A stretch of DNA of 64,000 nucleotides from Mycolicibacterium chlorophenolicum (GTDB lineage Bacteria > Actinomycetota > Actinomycetes > Mycobacteriales > Mycobacteriaceae), in contig NZ_JYNL01000068.1 of assembly GCF_001044235.1 (NCBI RefSeq), forward strand, positions 237,354-301,353. The letters run 5' to 3'. Under the pieces are notes generated by a model. It was given only the letters and a program-made list of their open reading frames with translations, ran no database searches and was not told the origin of the DNA. This document shows positions 8,735 through 17,593 of the stretch, piece by piece. A program made the translations under genes and the position numbers. Numbering within the stretch: position 1 is the stretch's first letter; every line of letters starts with the position of its first letter.

Positions 8735-9796
8735 ATGCCGGGAACGGTGCTGGTCACCGGAGGGTTCGGCCTCGTCGGGTCCGCCACCGTGCGACGCCTG
8801 GCCGAACTCGGCCGTACGGTCGTGGTCGCCGATCTCGACACGCCGGCCAACCGCAAGGCCGCAGAACAGCTTCCCGGGGGCGTCACGGTGCACTGGGCCG
8901 ACCTGACCGACGCCGAGCAGACCGGGCGCCTGGTCGCCGAGGTCGCGCCGGAAGTCATCGTCCACCTCGCCGCGATCATCCCGCCGGGGATCTACAAGAA
9001 TCGTGCGCTGGCCCGGCGGGTCAACGTCGATGCCACGGCCACTCTGGTCAGGATCGCCGAATCCCAGCCCGCTCCACCGCGATTCGTCCAGGCGTCGAGC
9101 AACGCGGTGTACGGGGCACGCAATCCGCATCGCGCCACCGGCCCGGTCACCGCCGACACGCCGATGAAGCACTCCGACCTCTACAGCGCCCACAAGGCCG
9201 AGGCCGAGACGATCGTCCGGGACTCCTCGCTGAACTGGGTGGTGCTGCGCCTGGGTGGCGTGCTCAGCGTCGACCCCGACGCCATTCCGTTCTCGATCGA
9301 CGCGCTGTACTTCGAGAGCACACTGCCCACCGACGGCAGGTTGCACACCGTCGACGTCCGCGATGTCGCGTGGGCGTTCGCCGCTGCCACCACCGCCGAT
9401 GTGGTCGGCGAGATCCTGTTGATCGCCGGCGACGATTCCCACCGCGTGCTGCAGGGGCAGGTCGGCCCGGCGCTGGCCGCGGCACGAGGACTGAGAAACG
9501 GACTGCCCACCGGGCGCAAGGGCGATCCCGACAGCGACGAGGACTGGTTCGTCACCGACTGGATGGACACCACTCGAGCGCAGGAAGCGCTGAATTTCCA
9601 GCACCATTCGTGGCAGGACATGCTCGACGAGGCGGCCAGGCGGGCCGGACCGGCACGGTACGTACTACCACTGGCGGCGCCGCTGGTGAAGGCGATCCTG
9701 CAGCGTCGCGCGGCCTACTGGAAGCAGCCCGGGAAGTATGCCGACCCCTGGGGCGCGGTCCGGCGCAAGCTGGGCGATCCGTCGCCGGACTCCTAG
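8735..9796 (+). CDS. NAD-dependent epimerase/dehydratase family protein (extended SDR)
   Basis: A 353-residue extended SDR. The N-terminal cofactor loop is VTGGFGLVG (Gly9-Gly15) and the catalytic pair is Tyr150-x3-Lys154 (YSAHK). The C-terminal half is the substrate domain expected of sugar epimerases and sterol dehydrogenases. ATG 8735 follows GAGGGGAG. Extended SDRs of this size act on nucleotide sugars, 3-beta-hydroxysterols or similar alcohols; nothing here decides. It converges on the end of the long minus-strand operon with one base between stops. Confidence 0.8.
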   Translation: MPGTVLVTGGFGLVGSATVRRLAELGRTVVVADLDTPANRKAAEQLPGGVTVHWADLTDAEQTGRLVAEVAPEVIVHLAAIIPPGIYKNRALARRVNVDATATLVRIAESQPAPPRFVQASSNAVYGARNPHRATGPVTADTPMKHSDLYSAHKAEAETIVRDSSLNWVVLRLGGVLSVDPDAIPFSIDALYFESTLPTDGRLHTVDVRDVAWAFAAATTADVVGEILLIAGDDSHRVLQGQVGPALAAARGLRNGLPTGRKGDPDSDEDWFVTDWMDTTRAQEALNFQHHSWQDMLDEAARRAGPARYVLPLAAPLVKAILQRRAAYWKQPGKYADPWGAVRRKLGDPSPDS

Positions 9797-9797
9797 T

Positions 9798-10604
9798 TCA
9801 GGAGGGTCCCAGCGTCGGCGCTCCGGTACGCGGGTGGAAGTACCAGCCGCCGGCGGCCTCGGTGCCGCCGTCGACGTGCAGCGTCTGGCCGGTGATGTAC
9901 GCCGACATGTCCGATGCGAGAAAGACTGCGGCGGAGGCCATCTCGTCGACCGTCCCGGCTCGGCGCATGGGGATAACTCCGCCGACGTCCCCGGAGAGCT
10001 CTCCGGCAGCGATGCCGGCGAGACCCTCGGTCATGGTGACGTCGGGGGCGAGCGCGTTGACCCGGATACCGTGGGGCGCCAGCTCGAACGACGCGGTCTT
10101 GGTGTACGTGATCACGCCGGCTTTCGCCGCCGCGTAGGCGGCGTAGCCCGGTGCGGCACGGACACCTTCGATCGAGGTGATGTTCACGACGCTTCCCGGC
10201 ATGCCTGCGGCCACTAGCCGCCGTGCGATCCGCTGCGTGCAGAGCATCACATGGCGCAGATTGCTGCGATACAACGCATCCCAGCCGTTCTCGGTTGTCT
10301 CCAGCAGTGGCGACCGGAAGGTCCCGCCGGCATTGTTGACCAGTACCGAGACGGTCCCCAGCTCGGCCTCGGTGCGAGCGAGCGCAGCATCGACTGCCTG
10401 GGCGTCGCGCACGTCGACGACGATGCCGAGGCCGCCGACCTCGTCGGCCGCCGCCGCGCACGTGTCGGGATTGCGCTCCCAGATGGCCACCGACGCCCCG
10501 AAAGCAGCCAGGCCTTGGGCGATACCGCGGCCGATGCCCGCGCCGCCGCCGGTCACCACGGCGACCCGGCCGGTGAGCAGGATGTCCGACGGCGCGATGG
10601 GCAT
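9798..10604 (-). CDS. SDR family oxidoreductase, last gene of the long operon
   Basis: A classical 268-residue SDR. The cofactor motif is TGGGAGIGRG, followed by NNAGG, the catalytic YAAYAAAK region and a C-terminal ITGQTLHVDGG. It would interconvert an alcohol and ketone with NAD(H). I use ATG 10604. A GTG at 10613 overlaps the preceding CoA-transferase stop as GTGA and is equally possible; neither has a clear ribosome site, which suggests coupling. It is the promoter-distal end of the gene block read from about 30.4 kb. Confidence 0.85.
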   Translation of the reverse strand: MPIAPSDILLTGRVAVVTGGGAGIGRGIAQGLAAFGASVAIWERNPDTCAAAADEVGGLGIVVDVRDAQAVDAALARTEAELGTVSVLVNNAGGTFRSPLLETTENGWDALYRSNLRHVMLCTQRIARRLVAAGMPGSVVNITSIEGVRAAPGYAAYAAAKAGVITYTKTASFELAPHGIRVNALAPDVTMTEGLAGIAAGELSGDVGGVIPMRRAGTVDEMASAAVFLASDMSAYITGQTLHVDGGTEAAGGWYFHPRTGAPTLGPS

Positions 10605-10609
10605 GACGG

Positions 10610-13021
10610 TCACCGGGCGATCGCAGTGCCGATGATGCCGTCGGCCACGAGGCGGCCGATCTCGTCGTCGTCGAGTCCGAGTTCGCGCAGCACGTCGGCG
10701 TTGTGCTCGCCCAGGAGCGGAGCCGGCGTGGTGTGTACGCGCTCGGGACCCCGGCTGGAGCGGAAGGGCAGGGTGCTGTGCGGCGCAGGTGGGTTCACCG
10801 GGTGTGCGACCGTCTCGAAGAACCCGCGCGCCGACAGCTGCGGCAGTTCCGTCTGCCGGTGTGGCTGCATGACCTTGCCGACCGGAACACCGTGGTCCCA
10901 CAGCGTCGCCACGATGTCGTCGCCGACGCGGTCGCCGCACCACCGGGCCAGGTGACGGTCCAGAAGATCGTGCTGGGCGCGCCTGCCGGGGGCGGTTCTC
11001 AACTCGTCGGACATCGCCCACGGCGGGCTGCCCAGCGCCTCGCGCAGACCCTCCCACTGTTCGTCGGTCTCCACGGCAAGCGCCACCCAGGTGTCTGCAC
11101 GGCCGAATTCGTCGGTCTCGTTGGTGCGGTAGAGATTCTGCGGCGCCGCGGACGGTCCGCGATTGCCCGTGCGCTGCAGCAGCGCACCGTAGGCCGAGTA
11201 CTCGATCACCTGCTCGGCGGCGACGGCGAGTGCCGCGTCGACCATCGCCGCCTCGACCAGCGAACCCTCGCCGGTCTCACGGCGGTGTTCGAGCGCCAGC
11301 AGGATCGCATTGAGCGCGTGGATCCCGGCGTTGGGGTCACCGACCGAGTAGGGCTCGAACGGATTGAGGTCGGGATAGCCGGTGAGCCAGCTGATCCCGG
11401 CGGCCGCCTCGATGACGTAGGCGAAGGCCGGGTTGTCGCGCCACGGACCGTCGAGCCCGAACCCGGGCATGCGGGCCATGACGATGTCGGGCTTGATGGC
11501 CTTGACCGCCTCGTAGGTCAGGCCCATGCTCTCGAGCACGCGCGGGGTGAAGTTCTCGACGACCACGTCGGCGGTCGCGATCAGACGGCCCAGCAGTTCG
11601 CGGCCGGTCGGGTGCTGCAGGTTCAGCGTCACGCCGCGTTTGTCGGTGTTCAGTCCGGAGAAGATCGGTGAACGCTCCCACCACAGCTCTTCGGAGGCGG
11701 GGATGCCGGCGATCAGCCGGGTGCCGTCGGGGTGGCGGGTGGATTCGACATGGATGACGTCGGCGCCCAGCATCGCCAGGAGGTGGGTACAGCTCGGGCC
11801 GGCCCAGAAGGTCGTCATGTCGATCACCCGCAGCCCCGCACACGGCAGACCCTCCCGCCGCGGAGGCGCATTCCGGGCTGTGGAATCGCCCCGATCGCGA
11901 CCCGGAACGCTATTCCGCGCACGGTAGGCCTCGGTGTGTTCGCCGAGGCGCGGGGCGGGCGCCGGCGGCCGGAGCGCCGCAGGGGCCATGCGATAGGGGT
12001 GGCCCGGCTGGGTGAATCCGTCGCGCGGATTGACGAGGAACGATCCGCGCTCGACATAGTGGTCGAGCCGTTCGACGTTGGCGCCGTTGGCGACCGGCGC
12101 GTTGGGGATCCGGAACGCGGTGGCGAGGTCCCGGATCTCGTCCACCGTCTGGTCCGCCACCCACGCGTACAGATCGTCGGCGTGCTCGGTGGCCTGCTGG
12201 GTGATGGTCAGCGGCGACTCCTCGTCGATCCACTCGACGTGGCCGGTCATCGCGCACAGGTCGAACCACTGCTGGGCGGTGCCGCAGCCGATGTCGACGA
12301 GACTGTCCTTGGCGCGGGCGATGCCGGGCACCGTCAGCCGCCGTGCGTCACGCCACGGCCTACCGAGCATCGCGAAATAGGTGACGGGATAGTAGGTGAG
12401 GCCGAGGATCGACGTCTCGAGCATCGACAGGTCGATCAGCTCCGCACCGCCCCGCATCCGCGACGCCAACGTGGCAGCGCTCGCGTAGGCGCCGGCCAGG
12501 TAGTCACCGACCTGCCCGCCGACGTGGACCGGCGCGCGGTCGGGTGTGCCGCGGCCGAGGCCGACGATCCCACCCGACCATGCCTGCAGTGTGAATTCCG
12601 TGGCGGGCCGGTCTTTCCAGGGTCCGTCCAGGCCGAACGGCGTGATCGCGGTGACCGTCAGGTGCGGATGTCTGCGGTGGATGTCGACAGGCCCGAACCG
12701 GGGAGCGCCGGCGATGCCGGGGCCGCGTGACCACACCACCGCGTCCGCGCCGGCGAGCAGGGTGTCGACGAGCCCGGCGTCCGTATCGGGGTCGGCCACC
12801 ACACTGTGTTTGGAGCAGGCGAGGTAGGAGAACAGGGCGCCGTCGTTGCCGTCGCCGATGTCGGCCCCCGACGCCGACCACGACCGCAGCGGATCACCCT
12901 CCGGTGGTTCGACTTTCACGACCTCGGCGCCGCCGTCGGCCAGCAGCCTCGTGCAGTAGGCGCCGGCGATGCCGGTCGAGAGATCGACGACGACGTACCC
13001 GGACAGCGGGTGCTCAGGCAT
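10610..13021 (-). CDS. two-domain family III CoA-transferase (CaiB/BaiF)
   Basis: An 803-residue fusion of two CaiB/BaiF domains (about 1-370 and 395-803), each opening with the family signature (VVDLSTGIAGAYCTRLLADG and VIDMTTFWAGPSCTHLLAML). It would move CoA between acids. In family III enzymes an aspartate forms the covalent CoA intermediate. It aligns with Asp595 in the second domain (AAMVDAALAV) but with Glu202 in the first (LSMLETS), so probably only the second half is catalytic. Two-domain forms are known in mycobacteria. It overlaps the upstream crotonase by 8 bases. Confidence 0.87.
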   Translation of the reverse strand: MPEHPLSGYVVVDLSTGIAGAYCTRLLADGGAEVVKVEPPEGDPLRSWSASGADIGDGNDGALFSYLACSKHSVVADPDTDAGLVDTLLAGADAVVWSRGPGIAGAPRFGPVDIHRRHPHLTVTAITPFGLDGPWKDRPATEFTLQAWSGGIVGLGRGTPDRAPVHVGGQVGDYLAGAYASAATLASRMRGGAELIDLSMLETSILGLTYYPVTYFAMLGRPWRDARRLTVPGIARAKDSLVDIGCGTAQQWFDLCAMTGHVEWIDEESPLTITQQATEHADDLYAWVADQTVDEIRDLATAFRIPNAPVANGANVERLDHYVERGSFLVNPRDGFTQPGHPYRMAPAALRPPAPAPRLGEHTEAYRARNSVPGRDRGDSTARNAPPRREGLPCAGLRVIDMTTFWAGPSCTHLLAMLGADVIHVESTRHPDGTRLIAGIPASEELWWERSPIFSGLNTDKRGVTLNLQHPTGRELLGRLIATADVVVENFTPRVLESMGLTYEAVKAIKPDIVMARMPGFGLDGPWRDNPAFAYVIEAAAGISWLTGYPDLNPFEPYSVGDPNAGIHALNAILLALEHRRETGEGSLVEAAMVDAALAVAAEQVIEYSAYGALLQRTGNRGPSAAPQNLYRTNETDEFGRADTWVALAVETDEQWEGLREALGSPPWAMSDELRTAPGRRAQHDLLDRHLARWCGDRVGDDIVATLWDHGVPVGKVMQPHRQTELPQLSARGFFETVAHPVNPPAPHSTLPFRSSRGPERVHTTPAPLLGEHNADVLRELGLDDDEIGRLVADGIIGTAIAR

Positions 13022-13982
13022 CGCCGTCCCGGGCGCGGTTGGACTTGCTGAGCCGGAACTCGGGAGGGAATCTGAGGTCGTTGTCGTTGACGGCGTCGCC
13101 GAGCCCCCGTTGGATCGCCTCGTTCATGTCGAAGTCGTCGCCGTCGTTGACCGCGCCGCTGCCCATGGATTCGAAGAAGGCCGCCAGTAGGCTGCCCATG
13201 TACTCGCCCTGCTGCTGCTTGAAGATCTCGAAGAACATCTTCTGCTGGAACACGGTGTCGACAGGACGGTTGCGCGCGCAGGACCGCGCGTACTTGTCCA
13301 CCTCGGCTTCGAGCTGCTCCCTGGGCACGACCTTGTTCAGGAAGTTGCAGTCGTACATCTCGGCCGCGGTGAACGGCCGGCCGGTGAACACCATCTCCTG
13401 GAACTTGCGCAGGCCCATCATCTGCACCCATGTCCACATCCGGGGGCCCCAGCCGTAGTAGCGGAAGGACGGATGCCCGAAGAGTGCGTCCTGCGAGGAG
13501 ATGACGAGATCGGCGTCCGCACACTGATAGAAGTGCCAGCCGTAGCAGTATCCCTTGGCCTCGACGATGCTGATCTTCTTCAGCTCCTGCAGCGGGCGGT
13601 TGCCGGCCGCCACATTGGCATACCAGGCGCTGATCGTCGCGCCATTGCGGAAGGTGCCCGTCGGCGGATAGGTGACCTCACCGACCCCGTCGTCCTCGAG
13701 CCGCAACTCGGCCAGCCGTGCGGAGGGGTCGTCGCGGCCCTCCATGAACTCGGGAAGGTCTGCACCACTGCCGAGATCGTCTCCGACGCCGCGGATGACG
13801 ACCACTTTGACGTCGTTGTCGACGGTGGCCGCACGCAGCAGGTCGGCATACCGCAGCCGCGCCGCCGACGTCGGCGCGTTGAGGTAGTCGGGTCTGTTGA
13901 AGGTGATCGTGGCGATCTTGGTCGTCGGGTCCTTCGTGTAGAGGATGATCTCCTCGGGCGAAGGTCGGACGGTGCTCGACAT
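13014..13982 (-). CDS. non-canonical crotonase-fold protein (paralogue of 36109-37080)
   Basis: A 322-residue crotonase longer than the usual 255-265. The first oxyanion loop is GVGDDLGSGADL and the second is KGYCYGWH (143-150). Where hydratases have the catalytic FGxPE it has FGHPSFR (168-174), so the first catalytic glutamate is missing. It closely resembles the protein encoded at 36109-37080, with nearly identical blocks around residues 128-153. Its place between a CoA-transferase and M24 proteins suggests work on a CoA-bound intermediate. The reaction is unknown; a hydrolytic or lyase-type C-C cleavage is one possibility. Confidence 0.8.
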   Translation of the reverse strand: MSSTVRPSPEEIILYTKDPTTKIATITFNRPDYLNAPTSAARLRYADLLRAATVDNDVKVVVIRGVGDDLGSGADLPEFMEGRDDPSARLAELRLEDDGVGEVTYPPTGTFRNGATISAWYANVAAGNRPLQELKKISIVEAKGYCYGWHFYQCADADLVISSQDALFGHPSFRYYGWGPRMWTWVQMMGLRKFQEMVFTGRPFTAAEMYDCNFLNKVVPREQLEAEVDKYARSCARNRPVDTVFQQKMFFEIFKQQQGEYMGSLLAAFFESMGSGAVNDGDDFDMNEAIQRGLGDAVNDNDLRFPPEFRLSKSNRARDGDA

Positions 13983-13992
13983 CGGCTGCGCG

Positions 13993-15129
13993 TCAGCCGA
14001 TTCCGGCAGTGGCCTGCGCCGGCAGCGGACTGTCGGTGAGCATCTGAGGGCCGTCCTCGGTGATCAGCACGGCATCGCGTCGGAACACCGCGCCGACACC
14101 GGCCTCCCACACGTAGGCCGTGACGGCCAGCACGGTGCCCGGGTCGAGCCGTTCGTCAGCCGAGGTCTGCGCGAGGTCCGGGGAGATCACCGGCGGGTCG
14201 AATCCCAGGCCCAGTCCGTGCGCCACCGGCATCGGCGGCAGCGACTCGCCGACGGACTCGTACGCGCCGAACAGCGCGCTCGCCGACGCTCCCGGCCCAC
14301 ACGCCTCGAACAGGCTGTCCCACAGTCGGTCCGAGCGCGCGAACAGCGCATCGGCACCCTCGACGTCACCGACGGGCCAGGTCCGTCCGACCTCGCCCAC
14401 GTAGCCGCCCGCCAGCGCGCCCGCGGCGAACGCCACGAGATCCCCCTCGGCGATACGCCGGTCGCGGGGACCCACCCGCCACGAGTGTTCCCGCGGCGTG
14501 ATCCACGCGCCGTCCTGCGTGGCCGACGTGCTCACGCCACCCGCGGCCATGGCCTCGAGCATGATCCCCGTCAGCGCCTGCTCGGTGGTTTTCGCCGTCA
14601 GTCCGGCGACCGCCGCGGCGAGCGCATCCTGGGCGACGTGCAGGGCGCCGCGTAGCGCGCCGATCTCCTCCGAGGTCTTGATGCGGCGCGCGGCCCGCAT
14701 CGCGACCTCGCCGTCGACGAGTTCGGCGTTCGGGAAGGCCATCGGGAGCAGCTGACCGAACGTCGGTGACAGCGCGTCGGTTCCGACGCGTTTCGCGTCC
14801 GCTGCCCCGTCGATGTTCTTGAGGACGTCGATCAGTGTCATCGGATTCCACGCCAGCCCATACAGGTGGTCGTGCCCGATCTCCTCGGGCATCCCTTCGT
14901 CCCAGCTGCTGTTCAGATGGATCTCCCCGGTGGCCCGCACCACGACGCAGATCGGCGCGAACGGGCGGGTGCCGGCGACCCAGAGTTGGGGCGCCCCGGT
15001 GACGTAGCGGACGTTGGCCTGCCTGCCGAGCACCAGGATGTCGAGCTCGTTGGCCGCCATCTCGGCCAGGGCGCGTTCGCGGCGGCCGATCCGCAGCGCG
15101 AAGTCGTCGGGGAGGACGTCATCGGTCAT
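13993..15129 (-). CDS. M24-fold protein with degraded metal site (probable non-metallo partner)
   Basis: A 378-residue protein with the creatinase/aminopeptidase-P layout: an N-terminal domain to about residue 135, then the pita-bread domain. Aligned to the intact M24 protein encoded next to it, four of the five metal ligands have changed: Ala235, Glu246, Thr337 and Arg351 replace Asp, Asp, Glu and Glu. Only His304 remains (AHGLGLG). It is unlikely to bind two metals. The ATGA overlap with the intact paralogue suggests the two form a heteromer. It could instead use a metal-free mechanism, as creatinase does. Confidence 0.78.
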   Translation of the reverse strand: MTDDVLPDDFALRIGRRERALAEMAANELDILVLGRQANVRYVTGAPQLWVAGTRPFAPICVVVRATGEIHLNSSWDEGMPEEIGHDHLYGLAWNPMTLIDVLKNIDGAADAKRVGTDALSPTFGQLLPMAFPNAELVDGEVAMRAARRIKTSEEIGALRGALHVAQDALAAAVAGLTAKTTEQALTGIMLEAMAAGGVSTSATQDGAWITPREHSWRVGPRDRRIAEGDLVAFAAGALAGGYVGEVGRTWPVGDVEGADALFARSDRLWDSLFEACGPGASASALFGAYESVGESLPPMPVAHGLGLGFDPPVISPDLAQTSADERLDPGTVLAVTAYVWEAGVGAVFRRDAVLITEDGPQMLTDSPLPAQATAGIG

Positions 15130-16388
15130 GCGCGAGCGCCCATCGTGTCTCCGTAGGGTGCGTAGGGGTAGTCGGTGATCGGCAGGTAGCCGTCCTCGGT
15201 GATCACGATGATCTCCTCGCTGCGGTAGCCGCCGGTCCCGTCCTCCCAGACAACGGGTTCGAGAACCAGCGCCATGCCGGCGGGGAAGACGAAGTTGTCG
15301 TCGAATTCCTGGCCGAGATCCGTTCCGATCATGGGCATCTCGGCGGCGTTGGTGCCGATGCCGTGCCCCAGGTAGAAGTGCGGCAGCCACGGCTTGACGC
15401 CCCCGTTGGCGGCGATCGCGGCGCGCGCGAGGTCACCGCAGGTGGCACCGGCGCGGGTGACCGCCAGCACGGCGTCGAGGATGTGCCGCCAGGTGGCGAA
15501 CTGCTCCTGCTGACGCGCGCTGGGCTCCTCACCGACCAGCCACGTGCGCCCGAAATCCGAGCAGTATCCCTCGTAGGTGATGCTGACATCGGTCCACAGC
15601 ACATCGCCGCGGGCCAGCGCCCGCTCGGTGGTGAGCAGCGGCAGAGCGAGATCTCCGGTGGTGGTCCACGTGCCCTCGGCTTTGGAGGTGGGCATCACCT
15701 GCCAGATCGCCTCGAGCATGTTGGCGGTCGCACCGAGTTCGAACGCTCGCCGGACGAATGCCGCGGACAGGTCGATCTGGCGGACTCCGGGCGCCAGCGA
15801 CTTCTGCACGTCGACGACGGCCTCCTCGGTGATCCGGCATGCCTTGCGGATGGCCGCCACCTGGTCGATGGTCTTCACGAGCTTGGCCGGGCCGATCACC
15901 TGGGCGGCATCCGACGGAGGCCCGGCCGGGAACAGCCGGCCGGCGTTGCGGCGCATCGCGCCGGTCAGTTCGTCGACGGCGACGTGCCCGCCCGCGCGCA
16001 ACAACCCGGCGAGCTCCGACGCGAAATGCAGTACGCCCTCGTCGAATTCGAGGTAGAGAGGTCCGTGCACATGATCGGCGGGTACCTCGGACTCGAACGA
16101 ACTGCCCTCCCGGAACGGCATGTACAGGTGGGGGTGCTCGTCGTCGGCGAGCACCACGGCGATCGGGCGTTCGACGTGGGAGAGGCCGGCGTCGAGCAGC
16201 GGCCAGCTCGCCCCGGTCGCGTAGACCACGTTGCCGTTGCCGAGCAGAACGAGCGCGTCGACGCCCTTGTCCTTCATCGTCGCCCGCAACCTGGCACCAC
16301 ACTCGCGGTACATCCTGCCGCGGTCGGGAAGGTCGGGAATGTCGGCGGCGGTGACGCCCGCCGTCCACGACGGAGCGAGGGTGGTCAT
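15126..16388 (-). CDS. M24 family metallopeptidase/hydrolase
   Basis: A 420-residue M24 protein with all five metal ligands: Asp267, Asp278 (SDFGRTW), His342 (GHGIGTNAAEMP), Glu377 (LEPVVW) and Glu391 (SEE). In peptidases this site holds two divalent metals. In catabolic clusters related proteins also cleave amides or C-S bonds (for example ectoine hydrolase and DMSP lyase DddP). Its setting among aromatic-ring and CoA enzymes argues for a small-molecule substrate rather than a peptide (inference). It overlaps the upstream amidohydrolase by one base (TGATG) and the next gene by four. Confidence 0.82.
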   Translation of the reverse strand: MTTLAPSWTAGVTAADIPDLPDRGRMYRECGARLRATMKDKGVDALVLLGNGNVVYATGASWPLLDAGLSHVERPIAVVLADDEHPHLYMPFREGSSFESEVPADHVHGPLYLEFDEGVLHFASELAGLLRAGGHVAVDELTGAMRRNAGRLFPAGPPSDAAQVIGPAKLVKTIDQVAAIRKACRITEEAVVDVQKSLAPGVRQIDLSAAFVRRAFELGATANMLEAIWQVMPTSKAEGTWTTTGDLALPLLTTERALARGDVLWTDVSITYEGYCSDFGRTWLVGEEPSARQQEQFATWRHILDAVLAVTRAGATCGDLARAAIAANGGVKPWLPHFYLGHGIGTNAAEMPMIGTDLGQEFDDNFVFPAGMALVLEPVVWEDGTGGYRSEEIIVITEDGYLPITDYPYAPYGDTMGARA

Positions 16389-17557
16389 CAGATGCCCAGG
16401 TACTTCTGCACGTTGCTGCTGACGATCTTCACCGCGTTCTCCGCGCCGACGGCGTCCACCACCGACGCCAGAGACTTGTCCGAGTAGCCGAATGTGCTCT
16501 CGTTGTGCGGATAGTCCGAGGACCACATCACGTTGTCGACGCCGATCCTGTCGATCAGCGCGAGGCCCAATGGGTCCACCATGAACGATGCGCTCATGTG
16601 GTTGGTCCAGTAGTGGTTCACCGGGTGCCGGAGTTCGTGATTGAACATGTGGCGGTAGGAGGCCAACATGTGCTCGGCATCCTGCAGCGCGGTCGGCACC
16701 CACGCGATGCCGCCTTCGAACCACCCGATCTTCAGACCGGGGTGTCGGTCGAGGATGCCGGAGAACACGTACTTGGCGAACTGCTCGCGGAACGAGTCGA
16801 CGTTGACCATCATGCCGACGACCACACTGTTGTTCTGGCACGGCGTCTTCGGTGGCGTCTCGCCGATGTGGTGGCTGACCGGTAGACCGGCCGCCTCGAT
16901 CTCGTCCCACACGGCGTCCATGTCGGTGCTTCCGTAGTCGTAGATGTTGCCGTCGTCGTCCTTGCCCGGATTCAGCGGCAGCAGGAAGGTCTTGAGCCCC
17001 AGTGACTTCAGCTCGGCGAGGGTGGTCCTGGTTCCGGCGGGATCCCACCAGTTGATCAGCCCGACGCCGTAGAAGTGCCCGTTGGAGCGCTCCTGCAGAT
17101 CGGCGATGTGCTCGTTGTAGATGCGGAACACCCGCTCGCGCAGGGACTTGTCCGGGTAGTGGAAAAGAGCCAGCACCGCATTGGGGAACGCAAGCTCCTT
17201 GTCGATGCCGTCTTCCTTCAGCTCGCGGATGCGCGCGTCGATGTTGTTCGACGCGGCGCCGGCGAGATCGTCGTACTGCATCAGCACCCGGCCGAAGTCA
17301 CCACCGGTCCACGCCTTGCCCTTCATGCCGACCATGTAGGCGCCGTCCTCGTACCAGATCCGCGGAGCGGCGCCTTTGAGCTCCTCGGGGAAGCGTTCGT
17401 AGAAGATGTCGTCGGCGACCGAGATGTGGTTGTCGGCCGAGAAGATCACGGTGTCCCGGGGAAGATCGGCGAGGCCCTCCCTCGGGAAGTGACCCTGCCG
17501 GTTCTTGGGAGCGCCGAAACCTTCGGGCGGGTAGAGCGTGGCTACGGGGGTGGACAT
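16388..17557 (-). CDS. amidohydrolase family protein (amidohydrolase 2 / decarboxylase-like)
   Basis: A 389-residue TIM-barrel protein of the amidohydrolase-2 group. Visible metal-site elements are SADNHISV near residue 40, HHIGE in the middle and SSDYPHNEST near the C-terminus, where the aspartate ligand is expected. Relatives include ACMSD-type non-oxidative decarboxylases and lactone or ester hydrolases that act on products of ring cleavage. That suits an operon with an extradiol dioxygenase, but the substrate is not evident. A second family member lies at 59388-60650. It is separated from the upstream P450 by 36 bases, one of the few real gaps in this operon. Confidence 0.82.
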   Translation of the reverse strand: MSTPVATLYPPEGFGAPKNRQGHFPREGLADLPRDTVIFSADNHISVADDIFYERFPEELKGAAPRIWYEDGAYMVGMKGKAWTGGDFGRVLMQYDDLAGAASNNIDARIRELKEDGIDKELAFPNAVLALFHYPDKSLRERVFRIYNEHIADLQERSNGHFYGVGLINWWDPAGTRTTLAELKSLGLKTFLLPLNPGKDDDGNIYDYGSTDMDAVWDEIEAAGLPVSHHIGETPPKTPCQNNSVVVGMMVNVDSFREQFAKYVFSGILDRHPGLKIGWFEGGIAWVPTALQDAEHMLASYRHMFNHELRHPVNHYWTNHMSASFMVDPLGLALIDRIGVDNVMWSSDYPHNESTFGYSDKSLASVVDAVGAENAVKIVSSNVQKYLGI

Positions 17558-17593
17558 CGTCGGTACTCCAATCGGGCTGTGGACTCGAGGTGA

